From JAICLV01 sp036380925 (GTDB taxonomy: Bacteria; Actinomycetota; Actinomycetes; Acidothermales; Acidothermaceae), in the NCBI GenBank assembly GCA_036380925.1, contig DASVDW010000006.1, forward strand, positions 1-11,706: DNA of 11,706 nucleotides, written 5' to 3'. Under the pieces are notes generated by a model. It was given only the letters and a program-made list of their open reading frames with translations, was not told the DNA's origin and did no database searches. Shown here piece after piece: positions 1 to 11,455 of this stretch; position 1 is the first letter of the stretch, and the number at the start of each line of letters is the position of its first letter. The position numbers and the translations under genes are program-made.

Positions 1-841
1 GCGGTTTCCCGAGGGCGTGACCGGCGAGGCGATCTACCAGAAGCGGGCGCCGACGCACCGCCCCGAGTGGGTGCAGACGGTTCGGGTGAGTTTCCCGAGC
101 GGTCGGCACGCCGACGAGCTGTGCGTCACCGAGATCGCGTCCGTTGTGTGGGCGGCCAACCTCGGGACGATCGTCTTTCACCCGTGGCCGTCGCGGCGCG
201 CCGACACCGAGCGTCCCGACGAGATGCGCATCGACCTCGACCCGCAGCCGGGCACCGACTTCGACGACGCCCGTCGGCTGGCCGGCGTCGTCCGCGAACT
301 GCTCGACGAGCTTGGGTACGCGGGTTACCCGAAGACGTCGGGCGGCCGCGGGATTCACATCTACGTGCGGATGCGTCCGGAGTGGACGTTCACCCAGGTG
401 CGGCGTGGTGTGCTGGCGTTTTCGCGCGAGGTCGAGCGGCGCGCTCCCGAACTCGCCACCACCAAGTGGTGGAAGGAGGAGCGCGGCGAGAAGGTTTTCC
501 TTGACTACAACCAAAATGCGCGCGACCGCACCATCGCCGCCGCGTACAGCGTGCGCGCGTTCCCCGACGCCACCGTCTCAACGCCGGTCACGTGGGACGA
601 GTTGGATGACGTCGACCCGCGCGACTTCACCATCGCGACCGTGCCAGCGAGGTTTGCCGAGATCGGCGATTTGCACGAACGCATCGACGATGTGGCGCAC
701 GATCTGACGCCGCTTATAGAGATGGCCGACCGGGACGAGCGCGATCTCGGTCTTGGTGACGCGCCTTACCCGCCGAATTTCCCAAAGATGGAAGGCGAAC
801 CGGCACGGGTGCAGCCGAGCCGGGCGCGGAAGAAGAACTAG
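1..841 (+). CDS. Stand-alone LigD-type primase-polymerase domain protein (5' end outside window)
   Basis: The protein is an archaeo-eukaryotic primase-like polymerase of the kind that forms the Pol domain of LigD. It fills gaps with ribo- or deoxyribonucleotides during end joining or excision repair. The frame is already open at base 2 and the first residues (RFPEGVTGEAIYQKRAP) match the interior of the family, so the GTG at 17 is not the real start; 279 residues are visible. The metal-binding D-L-D pair lies at bases 233-241, the nucleotide-binding TSGGRGIHIYV stretch has its His at 356-358, and the third Asp (FLDY) is at 503-505. The end (DAPYPPNFPKM, then a basic tail) shows no ligase or nuclease domain. 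It therefore resembles mycobacterial PolD/Rv3730c-type proteins (about 350 residues) rather than full LigD; that assignment is from memory of the family. Its TAG stop overlaps the stop of the convergent ROK gene. Confidence 0.9.
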   Translation, partial: RFPEGVTGEAIYQKRAPTHRPEWVQTVRVSFPSGRHADELCVTEIASVVWAANLGTIVFHPWPSRRADTERPDEMRIDLDPQPGTDFDDARRLAGVVRELLDELGYAGYPKTSGGRGIHIYVRMRPEWTFTQVRRGVLAFSREVERRAPELATTKWWKEERGEKVFLDYNQNARDRTIAAAYSVRAFPDATVSTPVTWDELDDVDPRDFTIATVPARFAEIGDLHERIDDVAHDLTPLIEMADRDERDLGLGDAPYPPNFPKMEGEPARVQPSRARKKN

Positions 842-1860
842 TCGTCGAGCACGATCGTGCGGGCCGCGATAGCCGCGCCGCGCGCCCCGGCCATGTCGAG
901 GTCGGGCACCACGGCGAACTGCGCGACGTCACGCTGCTCGGCGCGCAACGCGGTGTGCGCCCGGACGCGCGCGAGGAACCACTCGCGAAAGTCGGGGGAG
1001 GCCTCGACCACACCGCCGCCGATGAAATACGCGCTGGGGTCGGTGAAGTTGCTGGCGATGGTGAACAGCCGGCCGAGCGCCATCGCCTGTTGCTCGAAGA
1101 CGCGCATCGCAAGCGGGTCGCCCTGCTCGCCGAGCGAGCGCACCTTCTTCGCGGCCGTGTGCGGGTCGACGCCCGCCAACTCGTGGCCCGGGAAGCGGGT
1201 CAGCCAGTAGGGCAGCAGGTTCTGCTCGATGGCCGTCAGCGACGCGACGCTTTCGACGTCCCCGGAAAAGCCGCAGTTGCACCTCGGTATGGGCTGGCCC
1301 TCGTCGAGGAGACCGTCCATCGGGATGTGCACGTGGCCGAGCTCGCCCGCCATGCCGGCCGCGCCGCGGATCACCCGGCCGGCCTCGATCAGACCGCCGC
1401 CAAGGCCGGTGCCGACGATCGCCGAGACGGAGGAGTGGTGCGTGGCGTCGGCGCCGAAGAACGCGTAGTGCGCGTACAGCGCGGCCGCGTTGCCGTCGTT
1501 GTTGTAGACGACCGCGACGCCGAGGTGCTTTTCCAGCGCGCCGCGAAAGTCGAAGCCGCGCCACGCGGGCTGGGAGAAGTTGGTCGCGCCCTTCGAGGAG
1601 ATGATGCCGTCGGCGCTGGCCGGGCCGGGAGTGTCGAGACCGATGGCTCGGACGACGGCGCGCGGCGTGCCGGTGAGGTCGAGCACCCGCTCGAAGCTCT
1701 CGGCCAGGCTGGCGACCGCGACATCGGGGCCGTCGTTGACCCGGCTGGGGTTCTCGACCAGCTGGCTGACCAGGAACTCGCCGTCGTCGGTGAGCACGGT
1801 GGCGTTGTTGCAGTTGCCGCCGTTGTCGAGCCCGACGACGACCCAGTCGGAGTCCGCCAT
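838..1860 (-). CDS. ROK-family sugar kinase-like protein with altered motifs
   Basis: This 340-residue protein has the ROK (repressor, ORF, kinase) fold. It has no N-terminal helix-turn-helix, because the nucleotide-binding loop starts at about residue 9, so it belongs to the kinase branch and not to the repressors. Seen: GLDNGGNCNN at 10-19 in place of the usual D-x-G-G-T loop, catalytic base D122 in NNDGN, the GTGLGGG loop at 150-156, the sugar-contact motif GELGH (E173, H176), and a zinc-type cluster C194-N-C196 where the usual third Cys is Asp (D201). The ATG at 1860 follows a good Shine-Dalgarno AGGGGA about 7 bases upstream, and there is no competing start. A gap of 84 bases separates it from ligC, with a candidate promoter, so it may be transcribed partly on its own. 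Phosphorylation of glucose or a related hexose is the family inference; the substrate cannot be read. Its stop overlaps that of the polymerase gene. Confidence 0.85.
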   Translation of the reverse strand: MADSDWVVVGLDNGGNCNNATVLTDDGEFLVSQLVENPSRVNDGPDVAVASLAESFERVLDLTGTPRAVVRAIGLDTPGPASADGIISSKGATNFSQPAWRGFDFRGALEKHLGVAVVYNNDGNAAALYAHYAFFGADATHHSSVSAIVGTGLGGGLIEAGRVIRGAAGMAGELGHVHIPMDGLLDEGQPIPRCNCGFSGDVESVASLTAIEQNLLPYWLTRFPGHELAGVDPHTAAKKVRSLGEQGDPLAMRVFEQQAMALGRLFTIASNFTDPSAYFIGGGVVEASPDFREWFLARVRAHTALRAEQRDVAQFAVVPDLDMAGARGAAIAARTIVLDD

Positions 1861-1904
1861 GTGCCATCCCCTGAGTTGCCGCGCCCGCGTTCCAGTGTCC
1901 CGGT

Positions 1905-1944
1905 GTTCGCGATTGTAGGGAACCAGGACGGCCCCGACGACCGC
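1905..1944 (-). promoter_or_regulatory. Candidate promoter for the ROK gene
   Basis: In the 84-base gap upstream of the ROK gene the minus strand carries TACAAT (plus-strand bases 1912-1917), a five-of-six match to the sigma-70/SigA -10 consensus. It would give a leader of roughly 45 bases before the ATG at 1860. The -35 position holds only a weak match (GTCGTC-like), which is common in actinomycete promoters. No terminator hairpin was seen between ligC and this site, so read-through from ligC is also possible. Confidence 0.4.
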
Positions 1945-3009
1945 TCAGGCGCCGGACAACACGTCGGCGAGGTCGAACCGCACCGGGCGCTCGAGTTGCT
2001 CGTACGTGCACGACGCCGGCTCGCGATCCGGCCGCCAGCGCCGGAATTGCGCGGTGTGCCGAAAGCGCCCGCCTTCCATGTGGTCGTAGGCGACCTCGCA
2101 CACCAACTCCGGCCGCAACGCCACCCAGCTCAGATCCTTGCCCGCGTTCCACCGGGTCACCCCGCCCGGACGTCGGTCGCCCACATCGGCGGCAACCGCC
2201 GAGCCCCATGGATGCTCCGACTCGTCCACCCGGTACGGCTCCAACTCGGCGATGAGCTCGCGCCGCCGCGCGGCCGAGAACGCGCCACACACGCCGACGT
2301 GCTGCAACACCGCGTCGTCGTTGTAGAGCCCCAGCATCAGCGACCCGACCGCGGCGCCTTTGGCCGACGCGCGATGCCAGCGAAACCCGGCGACCACGCA
2401 GTCGGCGGTGCGCTCGTGCTTGATCTTCAGCATCACCCGTTGATCGGGTTGATACGTCAGCTGCGGCGACTTCGCCACCACGCCGTCGAGCCCGGCGCCT
2501 TCGAACACCTCGAACCAGCGCTGCGCCAACTCCACCGAGTCGGTCGCAGGCGTGAGCAACACCCGAGAGTCGGACGACGCGAGCGCGTCGACCAGCAACG
2601 CGCGTCGTCGCGCGAACGGCTCGCCCATCAACGACTGGTCGCCGATCGCCAGCAGGTCGAACGCGACGAACGACGCCGGTGTCTCAGCGGCCAGCTTGCG
2701 CACCCGCGAGTCGGCGGGGTGAATGCGTTGCAGCAACGCCTCGAAATCGAGGGAATCGCCGGTCACGATGACGATCTCGCCGTCGACGACGCAGCGCTCC
2801 GGAAGGATTGCCTTGACCGCCTCGACGACCTCGGGGAAGTACCGGGTCAACGGCTTCTCGTTGCGAGAGCCCAGCTCCACCTCGTCGCCGTCGCGAAACA
2901 CGATGCAGCGAAAGCCGTCCCACTTCGGCTCGTACAACAACCCCGATGGGATCGCCGATTGCGACTTCGCCAGCATCGGCTTCACCGGCGGCATCACGGG
3001 CAGCTTCAC
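1945..3009 (-). CDS. ligC: ATP-dependent DNA ligase, LigC type
   Basis: This nick-sealing DNA ligase of 354 residues uses ATP and fits the roughly 358-residue LigC of mycobacteria (Rv3731). The adenylation domain covers about residues 1-205: motif I is K-W-D-G at 29-32, with K29 the lysine that carries AMP; motif III region has VDGE at 75-78 and FVAFDLL at 114-120; motif IV is DGVVAK at 175-180; motif V is LKIKH at 194-198. The rest is the OB-fold domain, with W-x-P-like C-terminal sequence. No polymerase or nuclease domain is fused to it. The chosen start is the GTG at 3009: its GTGA overlaps the TGA stop of the reductase gene, and the protein then begins a few residues before the family's conserved PMLA. 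Longer in-frame extensions upstream lie wholly inside the reductase gene and look non-coding. In mycobacteria LigC acts in repair beside stand-alone polymerase domains; the same partnership is inferred here because such a polymerase gene lies just beyond the ROK gene. Confidence 0.92.
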   Translation of the reverse strand: MKLPVMPPVKPMLAKSQSAIPSGLLYEPKWDGFRCIVFRDGDEVELGSRNEKPLTRYFPEVVEAVKAILPERCVVDGEIVIVTGDSLDFEALLQRIHPADSRVRKLAAETPASFVAFDLLAIGDQSLMGEPFARRRALLVDALASSDSRVLLTPATDSVELAQRWFEVFEGAGLDGVVAKSPQLTYQPDQRVMLKIKHERTADCVVAGFRWHRASAKGAAVGSLMLGLYNDDAVLQHVGVCGAFSAARRRELIAELEPYRVDESEHPWGSAVAADVGDRRPGGVTRWNAGKDLSWVALRPELVCEVAYDHMEGGRFRHTAQFRRWRPDREPASCTYEQLERPVRFDLADVLSGA

Positions 3010-3737
3010 CGTCGCGCCTCGTATCGCGCGTACAGCAGATCGTCGTCGTCGATCAACAGTTGCGTCAGTCGCGTCTGCGCAGGTGGCGAGATCACCGGGC
3101 CGTCGAGCACGCGTCTCGCCGGGCCGCCCACCAGCATCGGAGAGACGGTGAGGCACAGCTCGTCGAGCACGCCGGCCGCCACCGTGGAGCCGAGAAACGA
3201 CGGACCGCCCTCGCACAGCAACCGGGTGAGTCCGCGGTCGGCGAGCGCGCCGACCATGAGCGTCGGGTCGACGACCCGAGAGCCCGCGACGATGACGTCG
3301 GACACCTCGTGCGCGGCGCGCAGCAGATCCGGCGGCGCAGCCTCGCAGGTGACGACGATCGGACGCTGCCGAGCCTCGGTGAAGTACCGCGACGAGAAGT
3401 CCAGCCGCAGCTGGTTCGACACCACGGCCATCACTGGCGCCGGCGGCTGACCCGCCGCGGCCCGCACGTCCTGGTACTCCTCGCGCGCTCGCGCCGGACC
3501 GTAGCCCTCCGTGACAACGGTGCCCGCACCGGCTATCACGACGTCCGACAACGCGCGCAGCAGCCCCAGAATCCGTTGGTCGGTGGGGTTGCCGAGGCCC
3601 CCTGCGCGCCCTTCGAAGGTCGCCGCGCCGTCAGCGCTGGCAATCATGTTGCCGCGCAGCCACGGTCGCTTCGCCGGATACGCGTAGGCGTCGACGAGGT
3701 CGACGTCGTCGGTCGGGTCGGGCAGCAGTCGTCGCAT
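3006..3737 (-). CDS. Pyrimidine reductase family protein (RibD C-terminal/DHFR-like fold)
   Basis: This 243-residue NADPH-dependent reductase has the RibD C-terminal domain, which shares the dihydrofolate reductase fold. Seen: WLRGNMIASADG at 26-37 (substrate and cofactor face), GAGTVVTEGYG at 70-80, the glycine-rich cofactor motif CEGGPSFLG at 175-183, and DELCLTVSPMLVGG at 192-205. It has no deaminase domain, so it is not bifunctional RibD. The layout and motifs are close to mycobacterial Rv2671, a protein known to act as a functional stand-in for dihydrofolate reductase; by family it could otherwise reduce a riboflavin-pathway pyrimidine. I chose the ATG at 3737, 12 bases after the treZ stop, which gives MRRLLPDP; a TTG at 3749 directly behind the treZ stop and a GTG at 3743 are alternatives. 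No strong ribosome site is visible, so coupling to treZ is likely. The stop overlaps the ligC start by 4 bases. Confidence 0.85.
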   Translation of the reverse strand: MRRLLPDPTDDVDLVDAYAYPAKRPWLRGNMIASADGAATFEGRAGGLGNPTDQRILGLLRALSDVVIAGAGTVVTEGYGPARAREEYQDVRAAAGQPPAPVMAVVSNQLRLDFSSRYFTEARQRPIVVTCEAAPPDLLRAAHEVSDVIVAGSRVVDPTLMVGALADRGLTRLLCEGGPSFLGSTVAAGVLDELCLTVSPMLVGGPARRVLDGPVISPPAQTRLTQLLIDDDDLLYARYEARR

Positions 3738-3749
3738 CGGCACAGTCAA

Positions 3750-5477
<1,728 letters not shown>

Positions 5478-5487
5478 GGCGCTCTCG

Positions 5488-7813
5488 CTAGGCGGTGACG
5501 CTGACGGCGGGCACCAGCAACGCGACGCAAGAGCCAGGGAGCAGGTCGCGCACCGGCGTCTCGCCACCGGGGTGCTCGCGGCCGCTCAACGCGTCGACCC
5601 ACGCGCGGCGCGGGATTTCGAGCGCGGTGTCGCCCCAACCTCCGTCGCGGCGCAACCGCGCGGAGAATCTGGTGGCCACCGCGATCAGCTCCTCCGATCG
5701 CGCGTACGCGACGACGTGGTCGGCCGCCCGCCCGCTTGCCCGCAGTGGCGAGTACGCCGCGAACCATTCCGGGTGGTCGCGTCGCAACCGCAGGGCGGTG
5801 GCGGTCACCCGCAGCTTGTCATCGAGCAGCGAGTCGAGCGCTTCGCGCCGGACCCCGAAGTCGACCGGCGCGCGATTGTCGGGGTCGACCAGCGTGAACG
5901 TCGCCAGCTCGCAACCCTGGTAGACGTCGGGAACACCCGGCATCGTCAACTGGATCAGCTTTTGCGCTAGCGAATTTGCCGCGGCCGCCGGTTCAATCGT
6001 CGCGACGAACAACCCGACGTCGGCGAGTAGGCCGTCGTCGGCGAACACCGCGGCCACAAACTCGCGGGCCGCGCGGTCGTAGCGCTCGTCGGGGGATTGC
6101 CAACTGGTCGAGAGCTTCGCCTCTCGGGTCGCCTTTTCCAGATAGCGGGTGGCCCGCTCGGCGTCGAGCGGCCACGCGCCGACGAGCGTCTGCCAGAAGA
6201 AGTAGCCGGTGCGCGGGTCGGGGCAACCGAGTTTCTCGCCGATCGGCATCCAGCGGGAGACCGCCGCCTCCCACTCGTCGGGCAGTTCCGACAGCACGCT
6301 GATCCGCGCGCGCACGTCCTCGGAGCGTTTGGTGTCGTGCGTCGACAGCGTGGTCATCGCGGTGGGCTGGCGCTCTTGCAGATCCGACGCGAAGGCGTGG
6401 AACTCGTCCAAGCCGACCCCGAAGCGACCTGGGTCGCCGCCCACCTCGTTCAGCGACAGCAACCGCGCGTGCCGGTAGAAGGCGGTGTCTTCGACACCTT
6501 TCGCATACACCGCGGCGGCCGTCTGCGCGAAGCGGGTGGCGAACTCGCTGCCGTCGAGGCAGTGGATCGACAGCAGCTCGATTTCCTTTGTCAGCGCGGG
6601 ATTCTCCCCGGTCGCGCGCTCGACCGCCTGCTCGAGGGCTTCGACGGTGAACGCCGAGCTCTGGAACGGCCGGTACACCGCCAAATCGCACAACACCTCG
6701 CGCAGCGCGTCTCGCAGGGCCTGCTCGTCGGAGCCGGGTTCTCGGCGCGCGAGCAAGCGGGTGAGCCGGTTGATCTCCGGAGCGAGTGCGTTGCGCGCGA
6801 TCCACCGTTTGCCTTCTCGCGCGACCGCGGCGAAATCCGTGGTCTCCCCGGTGATCTCCGCGTAGACGCGCGACAGCGTCCGCTCCCCGCGCGGGTCGAC
6901 CAGGAGCGAGTTCACCATGGTGAGCGACTCGTAGCCGGTGGTCCCCGCCGCCCGCCAGTCGGGCGGCAGCGGCTCCCCGTGCGCCAGGATCTTCTCGACC
7001 ACGGTCCACGCCGAACTCGTCGCGCCCGCCAGCCGCGACAGGTAGCCGCCGGGGTCGGCGAGTCCGTCCGGATGGTCGACGCGCAGGCCGTCGACCAAGC
7101 CGGCCCGCACCAGTTCCACGATGACCGCGTGCGTCTCGTCGAAGACCTGCGGATCCTCGACGCGCAGCCCGATCAACGTGGTGATGTCCATGAACCTTCG
7201 GTAGTTCAGTTCGGACGACGCGGCTCGCCAGTCGGCGAGCCGGTAGTGCTGCGCGGCGAGCATCTCCTCCAACGGCAAGTCGCCGGTGCCTTCGGCCAGC
7301 GGCAGCCGGTGGTCGAAGTAGCGCACCGCGACCGGCTCGCCGCGTCGGCGCTCAACCGAGAGCCGCGGCAGATTTTGCCCGAGCGGGCCGTCGAGAACGG
7401 GCAGCACCAGGCGGCCGTCGCCGGCGTCCCAATCGATGTCGAACCAGTTGGCGAACGCGCTGTCCCGGCCCTCGCGCAGCACCGACCACAACGCGCGGTT
7501 CAGCGACTCCGGAACCGGGATCGCCATGTGGTTCGGCACGATGTCGAGGACGACGCCGACGCCGTGCGTCCGCAGCGCCTTCACCAGTGTCGTGAAGGCT
7601 CGGCCGCCGCCCAACTCAGGGTTGACGTGCGCGTGGTCGACGACGTCGTAGCCGTGGGTCGACCCCGCGCCCGCGCCGAGAATCGGCGACAGGTAAGCGT
7701 GCGTGACGCCGAGGTCGGCGAGGTAGTCGGCGAGGGCCGCGGCGTCCGCGAACTTCAACTGCGGTCCGAGTTGCAGCCGGTAGGTCGAGCGGATCGGCGT
7801 CGGTTGGGTCGGG

Positions 7814-7824
<11 letters not shown>
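5488..7824 (-). CDS. treY: Malto-oligosyltrehalose synthase (GH13)
   Basis: TreY is an intramolecular transglucosylase that turns the reducing-end alpha-1,4 bond of a maltodextrin into an alpha,alpha-1,1 bond, giving maltooligosyl trehalose for TreZ. It is 778 residues long, as usual. Seen in order: STYRLQL at 13-19, the SPILGAGAGSTHGYDVVD segment typical of TreY, region I VLDIVPNHMA, the nucleophile D250 in LRVDHPDGLADP, the acid/base E277 in VVEKIL, D497 in STHDTKRSEDVRAR, and the late motif MPGVPDVYQGCE. The spacing of D250 and E277 matches known TreY enzymes. It starts at a GTG (7824) inside the end of treX, overlapping it by 11 bases, with no clear Shine-Dalgarno, which suggests translational coupling. 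The next gene, treZ, starts 10 bases after its stop. Confidence 0.96.
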
Positions 7825-9936
<2,112 letters not shown>

Positions 9937-9940
<4 letters not shown>

Positions 9941-10089
9941 TCAATCCTGACGTCCGGGCCCGGCCGCAACCGCGCCGAGCTGATCGACCGCTGGCAACCT
10001 GCCCCCAACTCGGCGGGCGCAATCAGCAACCCAACGGCCCCGATCAGCGTCAAACCAAGCGTCAACCAAGGCCCGCTCGACGCCGACAC
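9937..10089 (-). CDS. Possible small single-pass membrane protein upstream of treX
   Basis: I do not recognise this ORF. It begins with GTG at 10089 and encodes 50 residues, starting MSASSGPW. A hydrophobic stretch (WLTLGLTLIGAVGLLIAP, residues 8-25) would span the membrane once, followed by a polar, basic C-terminal part (QRSISSARLRPGPDVRIE). In support, about 41 of 50 codons end in G or C, and its TGA overlaps the treX ATG as ATGA, the same coupling style as the rest of the run. Against it, there is no clear Shine-Dalgarno before the GTG and no ATG in the frame, which stays open only up to a TAG at 10144-10146. If real, it is the first gene of the trehalose run; if not, the region is the treX leader. 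Confidence 0.45.
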
Positions 10090-10210
10090 ACAACAGTGAT
10101 CAAATGCGCCAAATCGCCGACGGGAGGCCGCCGGTGGCGCAGACTAGGGATCTCGGCACGACGGAACGGACGGCGAGACGGTGCGACAGGCAAGGCGGGG
10201 GACCGCCGCG
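10071..10210 (+). promoter_or_regulatory. Divergent intergenic region, with a weak candidate promoter for the L,D-transpeptidase gene
   Basis: This region separates the treX run from the transpeptidase gene and must hold promoters for both directions. On the plus strand TCGACG (10077-10082) and TCAAAT (10100-10105) are spaced by 17 bases and could be a weak -35/-10 pair, giving a leader of about 100 bases. The six-base arms GCGCCA (10106-10111) and TGGCGC (10135-10140) form an imperfectly centred inverted repeat with a 23-base loop, possibly an operator or nothing. No TAnnnT -10 element was found for the minus strand. Confidence 0.25.
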
Positions 10211-11455
10211 ATGTTTCGGCGGGTGACGTCTCGGCGGGTCGTGGTCGCGCTAGCGATCACCGTCGCCGGCGCCGGCCTCGCCGCCTGCCAGAGCGGCTCG
10301 TCGGCCACGTTGGGCACCCCGCCGCCGTCGGCCGCGCCGTCCAGCAGCGCCTCGCCGACGCCCGCTGCCACGCTCTCCGTGACGCCCGCGGACGGCGCGA
10401 CCAACGTGGCCGTCGACCAAACCGTCACCGTGAGCGCGGACGGCGGGAAGCTCACCGACGTCACGGTCCAGGACGTCGACGGCAACCGGCTGAGCGGTGG
10501 GGCGGCCTCGCCCACCGGGGCCTGGGTGAGTGCGGGCGGTCTGATCCCGTCCACCACGTACAAGGTCAGCGCCACGGCCACCAACTCCGCGGGGGAGCCG
10601 ACGACGCTCACCAGCACGTTCACCACGGCGGCGCCCGCCAAGGTGCTCGGATCCAAAGTGGCCCCGCTGGAGGGGGAGACGGTCGGCGTCGGGATGCCGA
10701 TCGTCGTCTACTTCACCGCGCCCGTCACCGACCGGGCCGCCGTCGAGAAGCGGCTGAAGGTCGAGGAGTCGACCCCGGTGCTCGGGGCGTGGCATTGGTA
10801 CAGCGACACCGAGGTGCACTACCGGCCGGCGCAGTACTGGCCACCGGGCGAGCAGGTCACCGTCACGGTCGGGATCAAGGGCGTCAACGCCGGCAACGGC
10901 GTGTGGGGCGTCAACGACCGGATCGTGCACTTCCAGGTCGGCGACTCGCACATCACCACGGTCGACGCGAAGACCGACAAGATGACCGTGCAGGTCAACG
11001 GCCAGACCGTGAAGACGGTCCCGGTCAGCCTCGGTCGCGACAAGTACCCCACGACGTCCGGGATTCACGTCGTCCTCGAGAAGACGCCGTCCATCGTCAT
11101 GGACTCCGCGACGGTCGGCATCCCGAAAGGGAACCCTGACTACTACAAGGAAACCGTGCTGTGGGACGTGCGGATCTCCTGGTCGGGCGAGTTCGTGCAC
11201 GCGGCGCCGTGGTCGGTGGCCGACCAAGGTCGGGCGAACGTGAGCCACGGCTGCGTGAACGCCAGCACCGCGGACGCCAAGTGGTTCTACGACCTGTCGC
11301 GGCGCGGCGACATCGTGCAGGTGGTCAACACCCCGCGCAAACTCGAGAGCCAAAACGGCTGGACCGACTGGAACATGTCGTGGCAGCAGTGGCTTCGAGG
11401 CAGCGCGATCGACAACGGCGCGCCCGCTTCGCCGAGCGCGAGCGCGGGCGGCTAA
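10211..11455 (+). CDS. Lipoprotein L,D-transpeptidase, LdtMt2-like (YkuD domain)
   Basis: This enzyme makes 3-3 (L,D) cross-links in peptidoglycan on the outer face of the membrane. The 414-residue protein starts with a lipoprotein signal: RR residues, a hydrophobic core and the lipobox LAAC with C26 as the lipid-bearing Cys. A Ser/Pro/Ala-rich linker (27-55) leads to two Ig-like domains (about 55-250), then the YkuD catalytic domain. H330 in FVHAAPW, and H346 and C348 in SHGCVN, are the catalytic set; the 18-residue gap from H330 to C348 equals that of LdtMt2 (H336, C354). The C-terminal DWNMSWQQW segment is the LdtMt2-type cap, and a short Ser/Ala/Gly tail ends the protein. I chose the ATG at 10211, which has AAGGCGGGGG upstream and gives a compact signal peptide; a GTG at 10181 would add ten residues. 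It is divergent from the trehalose run, and its TAA overlaps the stop of the EAL gene. Confidence 0.93.
   Translation: MFRRVTSRRVVVALAITVAGAGLAACQSGSSATLGTPPPSAAPSSSASPTPAATLSVTPADGATNVAVDQTVTVSADGGKLTDVTVQDVDGNRLSGGAASPTGAWVSAGGLIPSTTYKVSATATNSAGEPTTLTSTFTTAAPAKVLGSKVAPLEGETVGVGMPIVVYFTAPVTDRAAVEKRLKVEESTPVLGAWHWYSDTEVHYRPAQYWPPGEQVTVTVGIKGVNAGNGVWGVNDRIVHFQVGDSHITTVDAKTDKMTVQVNGQTVKTVPVSLGRDKYPTTSGIHVVLEKTPSIVMDSATVGIPKGNPDYYKETVLWDVRISWSGEFVHAAPWSVADQGRANVSHGCVNASTADAKWFYDLSRRGDIVQVVNTPRKLESQNGWTDWNMSWQQWLRGSAIDNGAPASPSASAGG

Noticed and set aside
1..841. Full-length LigD
   Set aside because: The protein ends shortly after the polymerase domain with a short basic tail; no ligase or nuclease domain follows before the stop. 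An N-terminal fusion outside the window cannot be excluded.
955..3450. 831-codon open frame on the plus strand
   Set aside because: It runs antisense to the ROK, ligC and reductase genes, has no recognisable domain and is rich in Arg, His and Val in the way antisense frames of high-GC genes are. The minus-strand genes carry clear catalytic motifs.
10046..10068. Two TTGACGCT octamers on the minus strand that look like -35 boxes or a direct-repeat operator
   Set aside because: They encode LTL-G-LTL in the small membrane ORF and neither has a -10 element 16-18 bases downstream.
10106..10140. Inverted repeat GCGCCA/TGGCGC upstream of the transpeptidase gene
   Set aside because: The arms are only six bases with a 23-base loop and GC-rich composition, so chance is likely; it is noted under the intergenic region but not called as an operator.
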